Below, in pieces: positions 11,629 through 23,731 of a stretch of DNA of 64,000 nt; within the stretch, counting starts at the first letter, position 1; every line of letters starts with the position of its first letter. A program made the position numbers and the translations under genes. A model generated the notes under the pieces. It was given only the letters and a program-made list of their open reading frames with translations. It was not told the origin of the DNA and made no database searches. This stretch comes from Erinaceus europaeus. Its lineage: Eukaryota > Chordata > Mammalia > Eulipotyphla > Erinaceidae. Location: the NCBI RefSeq assembly GCF_950295315.1, contig NC_080175.1, forward strand, positions 62,600,487 to 62,664,486. The letters run 5' to 3'.

Positions 11629-13175
11629 AAAACCAGGACAGAATTTACAAGTATAAATTCAAATCACTTGTTGAGCTGTACTACTGTCATAGAAATGACC
11701 ACTTTCTCTTTCTGGTTTACTATCTAAGAAAAAGGAAGAGGAAGAAGGAGAAGAAGAAATGAATTTTTATGTTAAATAGAGTAGTAAAATAAGAATCTAT
11801 AAAGATGTGGGAGACTTAATGGAAATCAAAATATTTTCTTGTATATTGTCTGTACTTCAGAAATGATTATTTTGATATAACTTAGAAATTCTCTGAAACT
11901 ATAAACCATGCACATTTAAAATAGTGAAGTAAATATGACTTAAAAAATCTAAAAGGTAATATAGAATGTAACCATACTATTAAAGAATTTATTGTGTTAC
12001 ATATATCAAGTAAAATTTATATTGTATTCTCAAGACAATAAAAAATTAAAGCTATGTATTAATTTGCCTAATACTGTGTTTTATCAATAAAATAATTTCT
12101 ATAAATGCAAAAATATTAAGAATAGAATTTATTAACTAAATCAATACAAATAAAAATTAGAACTGCCCAAGGAAATCTAGAACAAACTATGTGATAATGA
12201 AATTATATAACATATTGTTAAGAATAAAAGCATTGAAATACATGTATTTTAGTTTGCTCAAATTTAAAGTTATACACTTTTTTTTTTTTTAGGACAGACA
12301 AATATTTTATGGAGAGGGTAATTTAAAATGATGCATTCTTCAAATGGGTTACCTTGTAACCATTATGGTTTTATAGTACTGTTTAGTTAAAGATAACAAA
12401 ACTGAGATACATTTAAACTTTAAAAACAAACTATTCTTCCTCTATGGAATTAGATATGTTCCAGCAAAAGGTGAAGAAAGTGCAGCTAAATTTTAAGTGG
12501 ATCTCAAAGACACCCTGCAGATGTTACTTAACTTGTTGATTTTTTTTTTCTTTAAACTTTTAAGTTAACATTGTATGTTATTTCCTTAGATTACCTCTCA
12601 AGTAACTAGGTGGAATGCATCCTTTTGTTGACTAAAAGCAAATACAGGAAATCGTAGCTTTTAGAAAGAAGATCATAAGCTAGATTCCAACTGGAAAACT
12701 TAAATAAATAAATGTTTACCCTGTAATGATTTGGTTGTAATTGCTTAGCAGTCTAAGTACCATTTCTTTTGATTCCAGCAAATAGATATGGGCAGGGAAA
12801 ATGTTTTTCTTTTCAGGTATATGTTTCTCAAGTAGAATTCATTTCTGACTTAGTATCAAAGACAGTTTAGTACTTAAGTGTCAATCCACAGATCACTATG
12901 GTCAAATTTCAATATAGATTAAAGACCACTATAATAGTTTCATATAAATCTTTTAAATTTTACTTACTTAATAAGACTGAATCCTCTGAGTTATACAAAT
13001 GAAGACAAACATGTGAACTAACATTTGCATTTGCTTTCAATTTTTTAAAATATTTTGAGCTTCATAGTCTTTTATTTACATTTTTCTAAGTTGTTATATA
13101 TAATATTAAATATCAGTGCCAAAACAAGAATTTGAAATGTATTTTCAAACATATGTTTTTCATGAATCTTTGCAG

Positions 13176-13382
13176 CTATCGGTGAACCTGAAAGTATAGA
13201 TTGGTATAACCCTCAAGGAGAGAAGATAATTTCAACACAGAGAGTATCAGTGCAGAAGGAAGGTGTTAGGTCACGGTTAACCATCTATAATGCAAATATA
13301 GAAGATGCAGGGATATATCGTTGTCAAGCAACAGATGCCAAAGGACAGACACAAGAAGCTACAGTTGTTTTGGAAATTTACC
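13176..13382 (+). CDS. NCAM2: NCAM2 exon 3: rest of Ig1
   Basis: This 207-nt exon encodes about 69 residues that complete Ig1. It reads from [17 protein letters not shown] to EATVVLEIY, finishing on the first base of a Gln codon. Visible Ig hallmarks are the core Trp in SIDWY, the [16 protein letters not shown] strand with the D-x-G-x-Y-x-C signature, and the second disulfide Cys. Ig1 is the domain mainly implicated in trans homophilic binding in the NCAM family. The acceptor is tttgcAG and the donor is C|GTAAGT, close to consensus. Entry and exit are both phase 1. No stop or frameshift is present. Confidence 0.96.
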
Positions 13383-13439
13383 GTAAGTAAATTATATATT
13401 TGTGATTTTATTGCCTGAAATTTTAGTTCTTGTAAAAAT

Positions 13440-13700
13440 ATCAAAACTGGGTTGTGCACGTGGCAAAACAGGCACTTTACCTGTTGCTATACCTTTCCAC
13501 CACATAAAGCATGATTTTCTTGCCATCACTGTTCTTTTACTGCTACAAGTGAGCTTTTTGTCAGACTAAAAGAGAGGGGGGAGTGAAGGAAAATTACCAC
13601 AATACCCAAGCTTCCTCCACTTGGTGGGGACCAGACTTAAATTTGGCTATGTGTATGTAAGCAGGGACATTATCCAGGTGAGCTATTTTGCTGACTCATA
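13440..13700 (+). repeat. Degraded SINE-like sequence
   Basis: Partial similarity to the second SINE family and to the antisense head of another; weak. Confidence 0.3.
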
Positions 13701-13714
13701 TAATATATATGTTA

Positions 13715-14020
13715 TTTGCCTCCGGGATTATCGCTGGGGCTCAGTGCTGGCATTGTGAATCCACTGCTCCTGGTGGCTTTTTTTTTTTCTATTTTATATT
13801 TATTTGATAGGGCAGCGAGAACTTGAGAGAGCAGGGAGAGATAGAGAGGGAGAAAGAAAGACAGATACCTACAGACCTGCTTTGATGCTGGCTTGTGAAA
13901 TGCCCACCCCTGAAAATGGGGGTGAGGGGCTGCAGTTTCTTGCTCTTCTTACTTTTGTGCATTTAACAGGGTGCACCACCACCTGCCACCTCCTGCCACC
14001 CCACCCCCCCCCCCACCGCC
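13715..14020 (-). repeat. Antisense SINE with CTCC-type 3' module
   Basis: Contains 'GGGATTATCGCTGGGGCTCA', the CCACTGCTCCTGG block, the GATAGGGCAG core and a reversed tRNA-like head ending GTGCACCACCACCTG. Confidence 0.65.
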
Positions 14021-14040
14021 CAAAATAGTAACTTCTTAAA

Positions 14041-14361
14041 GAAGGATACAAAATGGGAGTCCAGCGGTAGCACAGCAGGTTAAGCGTGCTTGGCACTAAG
14101 TGCAAGGACCAGAGTAAGGATCCAGGTTCCAGCACCTGGCTCCCCACCTGAAGGGCAGTCACTTCACAGGCAGTGAAGCAGATATGTAGGTGTCTTTCTG
14201 TCCCCCTCTCTGTCTTCCCCTCCTGTCTCCATTTCTCTCTGTCCTATCCAACAATGACGACATCAATAACAACAACAATAATAACTCCAACAATAAAACA
14301 AGGACAGCAAAAGGGAAAATAAATAAATAAATAAATAAATATTGAAAAATAAGGATACGAA
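14041..14361 (+). repeat. ERI-type SINE with near-perfect TSD
   Basis: The SINE at about 14053-14350 is preceded by AAGGATACAAA and followed by AAGGATACGAA. The tail is (AAAT)n. Confidence 0.8.
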
Positions 14362-14577
14362 GAGAAAATGAGGGTTGAAATGACAAATGATATGATTATT
14401 TGTATGTGAGTGTTGAAAAAACTGAAAAATGTTTAAGGTGCAAATGCTCTAGAACAAATACAAATCTGGAATCTTCAATGATTTAAAGTTCAGAGAATAT
14501 AAAGAAATAACAAATTATAATCACAGTGGTAAGACTCATATATTCATATGGAACCTCTTGTGACATTGTAAGGATTA

Positions 14578-14803
14578 GATTTTATTTTATCTTATTTATT
14601 AAATTTTTATTGCTAAAAATGAAACACTAACAAAAACCATAGAATAAGAGGGGTACAACTTCACACAATTCCCACCACCAGAACTCTGTTATCCCATCAC
14701 CTCTCCTGATAGCTTTCCTATTCTTTAACCCTCTGGGAGTATGGATTTAGGGTCATTATGGGGTTCAGAAGATGGAAGCTCTTGCTTCTGTGGATTTTAT
14801 TTT
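14578..14803 (-). mobile_element. Short L1 3' UTR fragment
   Basis: Antisense 3' end (14589-14792) with the block CCCACCACCAGAACTCTGT. Flanking repeats GATTTTATTTT (14578-14588, 14793-14803) look like the TSD. Confidence 0.75.
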
Positions 14804-14988
14804 TAAGGAGGTGAGAAGTTATTATTGACAGAAACTAAAGAATCTGGTTTAAAGTTTGAAAGGTTCTAGATTTATCTGATTTTTTTGTTAGATTATCAGT
14901 ATATGAAAATTCTGCACTATGTTATTGGCAGAAACCAGTAATAATTAACTTTAATAATTAACTTTTGTATTTTGCTTCCTTGCTACAG

Positions 14989-15132
14989 AAAAACTCACTT
15001 TCAAAGAAGTGGTATCTCCTCAAGAATTCAAACAAGGCGAGGATGCAGAAGTGGTTTGCCGAGTTAGCAGTTCACCTGCACCGGTTGTCAGCTGGTTGTA
15101 TCACAATGAGGAAGTGTCTGCTATATCTGACA
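14989..15132 (+). CDS. NCAM2: NCAM2 exon 4: start of Ig2
   Basis: This 144-nt exon encodes 48 residues, the first half of Ig2. It opens with (Q)[20 protein letters not shown] and contains the first disulfide Cys (VVCRV) and the core Trp of [10 protein letters not shown]. It ends one base into the Asn codon completed by exon 5. The exon is phase 1-1 and divisible by 3, so skipping it would keep the frame but remove half of Ig2. The acceptor is tgctacAG. The donor is ACA|GTTAGT, which lacks the usual G at -1 and A at +3, so it looks weak. Confidence 0.95.
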
Positions 15133-15557
15133 GTTAGTATTTTGGTAACTCCCTAAATTATATGCTCTAATAATTTCACTGCATTTTTTAAAAACCATTT
15201 TTCCCCTAACTGGCTTGGATAAATGTGGAAATTAAAACTTTGACCCTACATTTCAAACAGCTATTTTGAGAATCTTAAAATTGTAAACTTAGATATGGTA
15301 AATTCTGAACCCCAAAGCAAATTCGGTTCCTCTGCTGTTTTAAAACATTTTACCAAAACATGACTAAGGCCAGTCATCATATATTGTAAGTGGCTGTGTT
15401 GGACAAGGTAGTTTTGAGCAGCTATGATACAGATGGTGGCCTACACATTTCTAGTAGTATGTATCTAGAGAAGTAATGAAAAATTTCCCTGATATTTGCT
15501 CTTGATAAAAAAGTATATGTACATGTACATGTACATATACATATGCATATACATACA

Positions 15558-15712
15558 GCATAGGAGTTGAGAGAGATAGCATAGTGGTAATTCAAAAGGG
15601 CAGGCTCAGGTTCAATCCCCACACTACCATAAGACAGAAGTTAGCAGTGATCTGGTTTTTCACTGTATCTTGCTCTTTGTACATTACTCTCTCATTAAAA
15701 TAAAATGAATAA
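15558..15712 (+). repeat. SINE of second family
   Basis: GAGATAGCATAGTGGTAATTC head, GGTTCAATCCCCACACTACC B-box region, and an ATTAAAATAAAAT tail. Confidence 0.7.
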
Positions 15713-17129
15713 TATGCATATATATACATATATATATATATGTCAGCATAGGAACGTTAGGGTAAATAAAGCAGTCAAAACTGATATATTGGAATTCTCC
15801 ACACTGTAATTCAGATATGATCTTACACCTCACTATATGTAAACTTAAAAAAGTGTCTGTATGAATCTTATTTATTATTCTGATGTGGTTCTTTCAAAGA
15901 CACCTACATGTTCTAAATATTATGGTAATATGCATATGAAAAATAGAAAAGGATATTCATTTAAATTATCTTCATGATTTTGATTCAGATCGAGGTAAAA
16001 TTCCAGAATAATATGACATTTGATATTGAAAGCAGAATTTACTTACATTATCCTACTTTCCCATTGTGCATTGGGAACGTTTACAATTTCAAATATATGT
16101 GAATGCACCTGCATTGCAGAGAAGTACAAAATAATTGAATCCTTTTAAATACTTTCCGTCTTGCATGATTCCATTTTGTATTTTAAAATATGAAGCTTCT
16201 ACAGAATAAAAGAAAGCAAAGTATTTTTAAACATGCACAGAGAACATATCAATAGTCACTTTTTTAATTTAAGAGACTCTGAGCTTGCCAAAGCAATGGT
16301 TGTCACTGACTAGGAATCTTGTTTTCTATTATAAGTTAATGACAAATAATTCTTACTTTCTTTTTGTTTTATCCTAAGTGCTTTTGATTTATATTAGCAA
16401 ACCACAAGAGGAAATTCTATAATACACTTCATCTTTTCCTTTTTCTATAATGAAGAAAAGACAGTTCTTTTATAAACCATTGTGTGACAATGTCTAAACA
16501 TTTTAAGATTGCCTAATCTTGGGATTTGAGTGTACATCTGGATATTTGTAAACCTTAATTACAAGAAATTTTGAAAGGAATTACTTTTTTTTAAAAGGGG
16601 GCATAGAACAAAAGCCTTGAAGCTAAGATTGATAGTTAAATGTGTTGATGATGGAAGATTGATGTTTCTATGCTACAGCTGATACATTATTTCCCTTTAT
16701 TTCTGGATAGGATGATGTGAAAATGCAATTTCATTGTGGTTTCACTCTTTCTTCATGAAACTTTCAACAATGTGTCTAGCTTCTCTTTGCTTATTTGAAT
16801 TTCCTCTCTATAGCTAATATATTATTATACCCATGTTAGACAATGGAATTGTTTTATATAAGCCTCTAGTCATATATTGAATATTAAGTGACTAACATAT
16901 TTGACTACATATACTGTTTTCATAAATTATATTTATTTTCTTATTGATTTAAATATTGAGGATTAGTTTTACCAAATTATAGGCATTACGTTGATAATTA
17001 GAAAATCCAAGGAGTTGTGCTTAAGTCTAGAGTTGAGTATGAATCTTAGCACTAACCTACACGATAGGAAAAAAAAAATTGTTTCTTTAAAGAAAGGTGT
17101 ACACTTTTGCTCTTATTTTACACTAGTAT

Positions 17130-17310
17130 ATGAAAGATAGAGTTGAATTGTGTGAAAGAGTCTCACCGCACCAGGCTGACTTTATTCAGATGGAGAAATA
17201 GAAAGACAGAGAGAGAGGGGGAAAGACACTACAGCACTGGAGCTGCCACTGGTACCATAGGGATCAGGCTTGAACTGGGGATTTCCACAAGTTCCACTTG
17301 GGACTTTTCT
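17130..17310 (-). repeat. Degraded antisense SINE
   Basis: GAGAGAGGGGGAAAGACACTAC purine core with a reversed tRNA-like 'ATCAGGCTTGAACTGGGG'. Confidence 0.45.
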
Positions 17311-17431
17311 AACATTTTAATATTGTATTACCTTACCACATTGTTCAATGTTTTAAATAATGTATACTTATAGAAAGTAATCTTCTTCACCAAAATAGGC
17401 TTCGATTAGATCCTTTCTTTATGTAAATGGA

Positions 17432-17570
17432 GTGGCCAGGGAGACAGTTCAGCAGATAGAGCTCATGCATGAACACAAGTTCAAGACTCATCACTGCCAT
17501 GACAGAGAGGTGCTCTGGTCTTACTCTAATTAGATAATATTATATAAAATTTTTATTTATAAAAATAAAA
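17432..17570 (+). repeat. SINE of second family, divergent
   Basis: GGGAGACAGTTCAGCAGATAG head and GAGGTGCTCTGGTCTT block. Confidence 0.55.
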
Positions 17571-18317
17571 ATAAGCAACGAAGAAGTATAATGAAATAAG
17601 ATTAAGTTTATAGCTATGATTGGAATTTAATTGAGGATTTAGAATGATACAAATTGTTCAGGTACCTTTCTGAAGCCTTTATATGCTAGGAAAGTTAAAT
17701 TCAGAGGCCCAGGTGAAACAAGCACATATAGAAATGATCTACTAGCAATGTCATTTGTAGATGCTGTGTAGTAGAAAATTGACATTATAATTTCCACAAA
17801 ATATTTGAAGCAGAGGATTTTGGTGCTGCTTATGGAAATGAGACCTATATGCTAAGGTATCCATATTTGGGTGACATTTTAAACAAAAATTGAATATCTT
17901 GATTTTCAGTATTATCTTGATGGGGCATATGTCATTGTAGAAGTCTATTCAACCACAATAAGTGTGAAAGGTACCTCTTAAACTTCTTAAATGCTTTAAT
18001 CATTGCCTAATAAAGTACTCTTTTTGCATCAAAGTGTATGATTAAAGCAACCTCATTCAACAAACTAAGAAACATTCATTCAGTAGCTATTGAACACCCA
18101 ATATATGCTGTCTAGTGTACTAGATAATGGAAATGCATAGGTAAAAATATACATATATTTCTATATCCACTACCTTAGAATAAACAAGTAATATTGTACC
18201 CAAATGAAATGCATATACTAGTGAACATAAAATATTTTAAAGTCTATTATGAAGAGATTACATTGGCAAAGGATTATAAAAAAAAGAGCATCTAAACTTG
18301 TTTGTGTCCAAGTTGTC

Positions 18318-18320
<3 letters not shown>

Positions 18321-18364
<44 letters not shown>
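18321..18364. repeat. (GA)n microsatellite
   Basis: About 22 uninterrupted GA units. Confidence 0.95.
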
Positions 18365-18368
<4 letters not shown>

Positions 18369-18591
18369 GGCCTTCACTTTGAAAAACGATTAGCTAGGCA
18401 GAGCTCTGAGTACTTCTGAGGACAGGATATGATTGACAGCCAGTGACTAGGATGTAAAAGACAGCATGTATGTCTCATTCCAAAATTGCAATAAATTTAT
18501 TGGAAATAGAATCCATGGATAAGTATTAAGAGAATAGCTAGATTAGTGGAGAAATATGATGCGGATTTGTTAGTAAAGAATCTTAAAAATG

Positions 18592-18792
18592 GGGTCAGGC
18601 AGTGGCACACCTGGTTAAGCACACACATTACAGTGCACTAGGACTTGGGTTCCAGTCCCTGGTTCCCACCTACAGGGAGAAACTTTGTGAGTGGTGAAGC
18701 AGGGCTGCAGGTGTCTCTTTGTCTCTCTCCCTCTCTATTTCCCCCTCCCCTCTCAATTTCCCTCTGTCTCTGTCCAATAATAAATAAATAAT
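18592..18792 (+). repeat. Older, shorter SINE subfamily
   Basis: GGGTCAGGCAGTGGCACACC head, GGGCTGCAGGTGTCTCTTTG middle, TCCAATAATAAATAAATAA tail. Confidence 0.75.
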
Positions 18793-19063
18793 GTATGAAA
18801 AAATGAATATTAGCATAGGAGCTAAAAGAGAAGTTTGAATTAAGTCAACATAATCATAACCTCTCTATCAGTGTTTGAAATATCTCCAAAGGGGCTATTA
18901 GTAAAGACCCTTTATCAAGGGAGTACTATGACCTATTTATTATGTGTTTTAGAAGGGAATCAGTTCCTCAGTGAAGAGAATATATTAGATGAAATTAAAG
19001 GAAACGTTTAACAGACCAAGAATTGTCTTGAAAGTTATCAAAAAAATAATAATAAAATTGGGC

Positions 19064-19490
19064 AGGGGTAGATAGCATAATAGTTATGCAAAGAGACTCT
19101 CATGCATGAGCCTCTGAAGTCCCAGGTTCAATCCTCACACCATCATAAGCCAGAGCTGGTCAGTGCTCTGGGAAAAAAAGTTAAATAATAATAATAAAAT
19201 TGTCAAGAAATAATAAGTGAGTGACAAGGTAGCACTGGGGATATAGCACAGTGTGAGCTCAAAAGACTTGCATGCCTGAGGCTCCAGAGGTCAGTTGTTC
19301 AATACCAGGTACTGCCATATGCCAGAGGTGAGAAGTGTCCCAGACTCCTTCTTTCTCATGAAAACAAGCTAATTAGTATTTAAAAATAATGATGTATTTG
19401 CTTAATAGATGTTGACAGTGCTGGGGATTAGACCAAAAGCCTCACACATTCAAGTCCTATGATCAACCCACTTAGCCATCTCCCTAGTCA
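19064..19490 (+). repeat. Cluster of second-family SINEs
   Basis: Two sense copies (19064-19200 and 19235-19365) sit head to tail, followed by an antisense relic at 19385-19490. The first two share 'CAAAGAGACTCTCATGCATG'-like and B-box-like 'CAGGTTCAATCC' segments. Confidence 0.6.
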
Positions 19491-19829
19491 TGAATATATC
19501 TTTCTTATACACTGATGCATATCATTTAGCACCTAATAAGTAAATGTTCAGTGACAAGTATGAGTGCATTCAATAATTAAATTTCATAGAATATATTTAT
19601 AATGTATCTGAAAATAGTATGAGGTATAAGAACATACTTTACTTGATAAGAAAGGAGAAGTCACAGCATAGAAATAAAACTTTGAGATTAAAAATTAAGG
19701 CTGGATTTGCACAAAGTATCATCAGGATGAAACACTGCTTAAACTAGCCATATTATTTTAATCTGTCAGATAATGCATTCTCTGTAACAGTTTATTGCTT
19801 TTTTATATTAGTGACTTCATGATGATTGA

Positions 19830-20645
19830 CAAGATTATGGGATAAGAGAAGTACAGTTCCCACCACCAGATTTCTGGGTATCTTATCTCCTCCCTTGCAA
19901 GTTCCTTACTCCTTATCCTTCTATAGGCCAAAGATCTTTATGGGGTACAGGAGATGGAAGGTTTGGCTTCTGTAATTGCTTGTGCACTGGACATGGGCAT
20001 TGGCAGGCTGATCCATACTACCAGCCTGTTTCTGTCTTTCCCTAGTGGGGCAGGGCTCTGAAGAGGTGGGGTTCCAGGGTACATTGGTAAGGTCATCTGT
20101 CCAGTGAAGTCAGGTTGGCGTCACAGTAGCATCTGCAACTTAGTGGCTGAAAAAGCATGGCGTCACAGTAGCATCTGCAGCTTAGTGGCTGAAAAAGCAT
20201 TAAGATCTAAAGCAGAACAAATTGTTTAATAATCAGGAATCTAAAGGTAGGACTATAGCAGATGAGATTTGGGGTCTCCATTTTGGAAAAAGCTAGTCAG
20301 TCTATTTTAGGTCTATTTCAAGGGGCTCATGACTTTACTAACTTTGATCTGAGCCCAGCAGGTAACATGCAGGTGGGCTAAAGGTATTGTCTGGGCAGAT
20401 GTATCAGAGTTGGAAATAGAACTAGAAAGCTGGATCAGGAAAGAGAGTAGCGCTCAAATATGGGAAAAGTATATAAATACAATTAACTATAAACTTCATT
20501 GATCTTATCTGGGGCCCATGTCTATTCATATTTATCACAGAAGCCTGTGTAACCTCTGCAAACTTGTAGGTCTGAGCTCATATTTCATCGTCATAGCAAG
20601 AAACATTCTAGGCTGCATTCATTTCAGGACCAGTGCATGTGCATA
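19830..20645 (-). mobile_element. L1 3' UTR fragment, variant 1
   Basis: Antisense L1 3' UTR with the same order of blocks as 36510-37330 and 58620-59390. A 42-bp segment is duplicated in tandem at 20117-20158 and 20159-20200 (one base different). Confidence 0.75.
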
Positions 20646-20650
20646 AGCAC

Positions 20651-20868
20651 ACATAAAATTGAATCTTGAAATATAAGTAATGAAGTCTAATCTCTTGATT
20701 CCTAAAATGCATTATCTTGTATTCAGAAAAAATAAAACTCCTCAAACAAATTTGAGCATACATAAAATTGAATCTTGAAATATAAGTAATGAAGTCTAAT
20801 CTCTTGATTCCTAAAATGCATTATCTTGTATTCAGAAAAAATAAAACTCCTCAAACAAATTTGAGCTA
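20651..20868. repeat. 109-bp tandem duplication
   Basis: The sequence from 20651 to 20757 recurs base for base at 20760-20866, as far as I can read. The unit is not a SINE or L1 piece I recognise. Confidence 0.93.
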
Positions 20869-21143
20869 TAACCATTTTTATTTCTTTTATGTGACATGTA
20901 TATCACTGTATTATTTCTCTGTATCCTCAGGGTATACAAAATGGTGTGTTTAATTATTATGTGAGGAAAGCTATTCAACCAATTTGCCATCATTTTCCAT
21001 ACCCAAGTTGCTGTATATTTCCAGTCAAAACATCTTCATGCCTGCAATATCTAATCTTTCCATATTCCTTTTTGTATAATTTTTTCATTCAGAGTACCAA
21101 GGGGAAAAATAGTAGCCAGGCAAGTTTATGTGGGGATAAAGTC

Positions 21144-21148
<5 letters not shown>

Positions 21149-21208
<60 letters not shown>
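21149..21208. repeat. Self-complementary (TA)n tract
   Basis: Two long runs of alternating AT separated by a short TTACA interruption, about 190 bp upstream of exon 5. Highly prone to cruciforms and to length error in assemblies. Confidence 0.92.
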
Positions 21209-21211
<3 letters not shown>

Positions 21212-21398
21212 ACAAGGCAGTGTGGAGTGGAAAAACTGAAGTCATGAAATTACATTTTACTTTCAAATTTGAATTTGCTTGTTGATGGAAAGTTTGATAG
21301 TGTCAGACAAGTGCCATATTTCAACTCTTAGCAATTTAGCATACCTGACCCTACCTTCAATTACTAGTATCATGCCCTCCCCTTTGCTTACTTTCCAG

Positions 21399-21536
21399 AC
21401 CGGTTTGCTATGTTAGCCAACAATAATCTGCAGATTCTCAACATCAATAAAAGTGACGAAGGCACATACAGATGTGAAGGAAGAGTGGAGGCTAGGGGAG
21501 AAATCGACTTCCGTGATATCATTGTTATTGTTAACG
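21399..21536 (+). CDS. NCAM2: NCAM2 exon 5: rest of Ig2
   Basis: This 138-nt exon encodes 46 residues. It reads (N)[19 protein letters not shown], then [18 protein letters not shown] and RDIIVIVN. It supplies the second Ig2 Cys in the D-E-G-T-Y-R-C motif and an N-glycosylation sequon NKS. With exon 4 (144 nt) it makes a 282-nt Ig2 unit, exactly the length of the exon 2+3 unit for Ig1. The acceptor is actttccAG and the donor is G|GTAAGT, a strong site. Phase is 1-1. The next exon lies 30 kb downstream. Confidence 0.96.
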
Positions 21537-23619
21537 GTAAGTCAAGAACAATTGGTACATATGTGTGTTTCATTTTAGAAAAAAATATTTACTAAAAGGG
21601 CAACCACATAAACTAATAACTCGAGACATCTTTAATAACAGTCTTTATAAAGGAAAGAAATTTCATTCTCCTAAGGTGCTTGCTTTGCATAATAACTTCA
21701 TAGGTAGAATCTCAAATTTATTTTGCACTGTGAATCTCTTTAGCCAAGTCACCAGAGAAGTAGTAGCTATTTGCTGGCTGTCTAGTTGCTGAAAGAATGT
21801 CACGTAAAGTACAGTTACTGCTAAATTTCATGAGTGTTTTTTTCTGCTTAAGCGAATCTATTTAACAGAGTTGTGTGTTTCCTCAAATTGAATAATGAAT
21901 CGTTAAAACTTATCCTTTCAAGTATAAATGGACATTAATAACTAAGTTTGTGGCATCACAGTGCTACTACTTCCTTCAAACTAGGCTTCTTCTAATATAT
22001 TTTTTGCCTATGTTAACCGGATATTCATAAGACAGGGAAATGTATTAATATTATCCTGCTTGTCTCCACTTTGGTTATCTAAATTGCTATGGACATTCTC
22101 ATTGTAGTTTTTAAGGTCATTCAAATATTACATTTTCTCTATGATTATGACTTTCTGATGAGTGTTCCTTTTTCTATTTTTTCCTTGAATCACTATACAT
22201 TTTCTTCTAGTTCTAATCTTACAAGTCCACTTTCCTTTCTACCCTTAAAACTATGAATGTTTCTACTTGCCTTTCTGACAAAATCAAAACCATATTTCAC
22301 TGAAAATGGAGGCAACTGTGATTACCTACTTCTTTCCTAATCATTCAGTCATGAGTAAACCCTTTCTTCAGTTGTATGGGTATACTAGTCATAATACCAA
22401 ACATATACAATTTTACTTTTTTATCCTAATTTAAAATAACAACTCAGTAATGAAATAACTATCATCACAGAATTTTATAAGCAATGTATTTTTTTTTAAC
22501 AATTTAAAGTATTGGCTGTGATTCTACTGAGTTGGAGAAGGAACAGAGAAAAATGAATCCTTTTGTTTTATAGCCTACTTTTTGCCACTCTAAATGGCCT
22601 CTTTAGTTTGGAGAACACTAGTAATATCAGATAGATAGATCTAAAATAGTTATTTGGACTTTCGGTTCCTGTGGCAAGGTAATTTAACCACAAAGCTTGT
22701 TCTAAAAGATAAAGAGACTATTAAATCACTTCTTTTTTCTTCTCTCTCTCTTTCACAAAGTCTGTAATTATTTGGGACTTGTGGAACATAAAACAAAAAA
22801 GACCAGGTAGTAATTCATGGTAACTACGTAGGCTGAAAAAAAAATTGCACATGCTTATGAGGGAAGACAGTGAATTTGGTGTTCAGAAGAGATCTAGCAT
22901 TTTAGAGCTTTTAGTAGATTTCAGTCTTTTATTTCTTCCTAGTGTCTCCGACAGTGGGGATTTTAATCTTCTACACAAGAGGATGAATTCAGTGATTGAA
23001 GTATCATTTTAAATAAGAATGTATCTATATCTATATCTATAAACATTTCTTGTCTCTTTAACATGTATAACAAAGTTAAGTTGCTGCAACGGTTTGACTT
23101 GTTAGCTAATGACTTCACTGTCAATTGTGCTTGGTTTCCAAAATAATTTTAAGGTGGCATATGTAGGTGTGTTTACTTATGCTCACTATTATCATGTGGT
23201 AATTTAGGTTATAATATTAGATAATATATGTAACTTTTCAAAGTACTAAATTTAAGTCCGAGTTCAACATGTAGTGTGTGTGTGCCTTATGCCATTTCTG
23301 TGGCCCTAGTTGATTCCACGCACCACATGGCAGTACCATGGCACCAGGGAAAGCTCTAGTGCTGTGTGTTGTCTTGATTTCTATCAGTTGAATGAGGAAA
23401 AAAATGCTATACTTATAGGAAGCAGTATATATTTAGTATTACTATATGATATACATGTAAAACTATGCACATATTTTACACTGAAACATCAATTCAAGCC
23501 TGCAATTGAAAAGGAAATGTCATCTGACAGGCATAACATGTTAATGTATTCTACTAATGTAGTTTCACCTTAAATTAATTTATAAAATGTGCTTGTCTGT
23601 TCCCAAACTACATTTTTTT

Positions 23620-23731
23620 CTTCTTTCTAACTTTTATTAGATAGGACAGGATAAATTGAGAGTGGAGGGGAGAGAGAAGAAGAGAAAAATAGATACCTAC
23701 AGACCTGCTTCACTGCTCTTGAAGTGGGCCC
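23620..23731 (-). repeat. SINE fragment downstream of the L1 tail
   Basis: This is the 3' two-thirds of an ERI-type SINE in antisense (AGACCTGCTTCACTGCTC..., GATAGGACAGGATAAATTGA), missing its head. It sits between the L1 poly-A and the outer A-run adjoining the TSD, so it is best explained as transduced sequence. Confidence 0.65.

Larger units (their letters stand above)
10278..13175 (+). other. NCAM2: NCAM2 intron 2
   Basis: This intron runs from donor GTATGT to acceptor tttgcAG. It contains a SINE at 10367-10520 and one at 11451-11615. The remainder (10525-11435 and 11630-13175) is AT-rich unique-looking sequence in which I see no gene or recognisable repeat. Confidence 0.9.
13383..14988 (+). 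other. NCAM2: NCAM2 intron 3
   Basis: Short intron (1.6 kb), largely filled by repeats: degraded SINE-like sequence 13440-13700, an antisense SINE 13715-14020, a sense SINE 14053-14340 and an antisense L1 3' end 14589-14792. Nothing else is recognisable. Confidence 0.9.
15133..21398 (+). other. NCAM2: NCAM2 intron 4
   Basis: This 6.3-kb intron holds several tRNA-derived SINEs, an antisense L1 3' UTR (19830-20645), a 109-bp tandem duplication and a TA tract near its end. The stretches 15730-17120 and 17575-18320 are AT-rich with nothing I recognise. Confidence 0.9.

Noticed and set aside
20946..21212. 88-aa ORF ending in repeated Ile-Tyr
   Set aside because: Its end is the TA tract and it is followed by ordinary intron; no support for coding.
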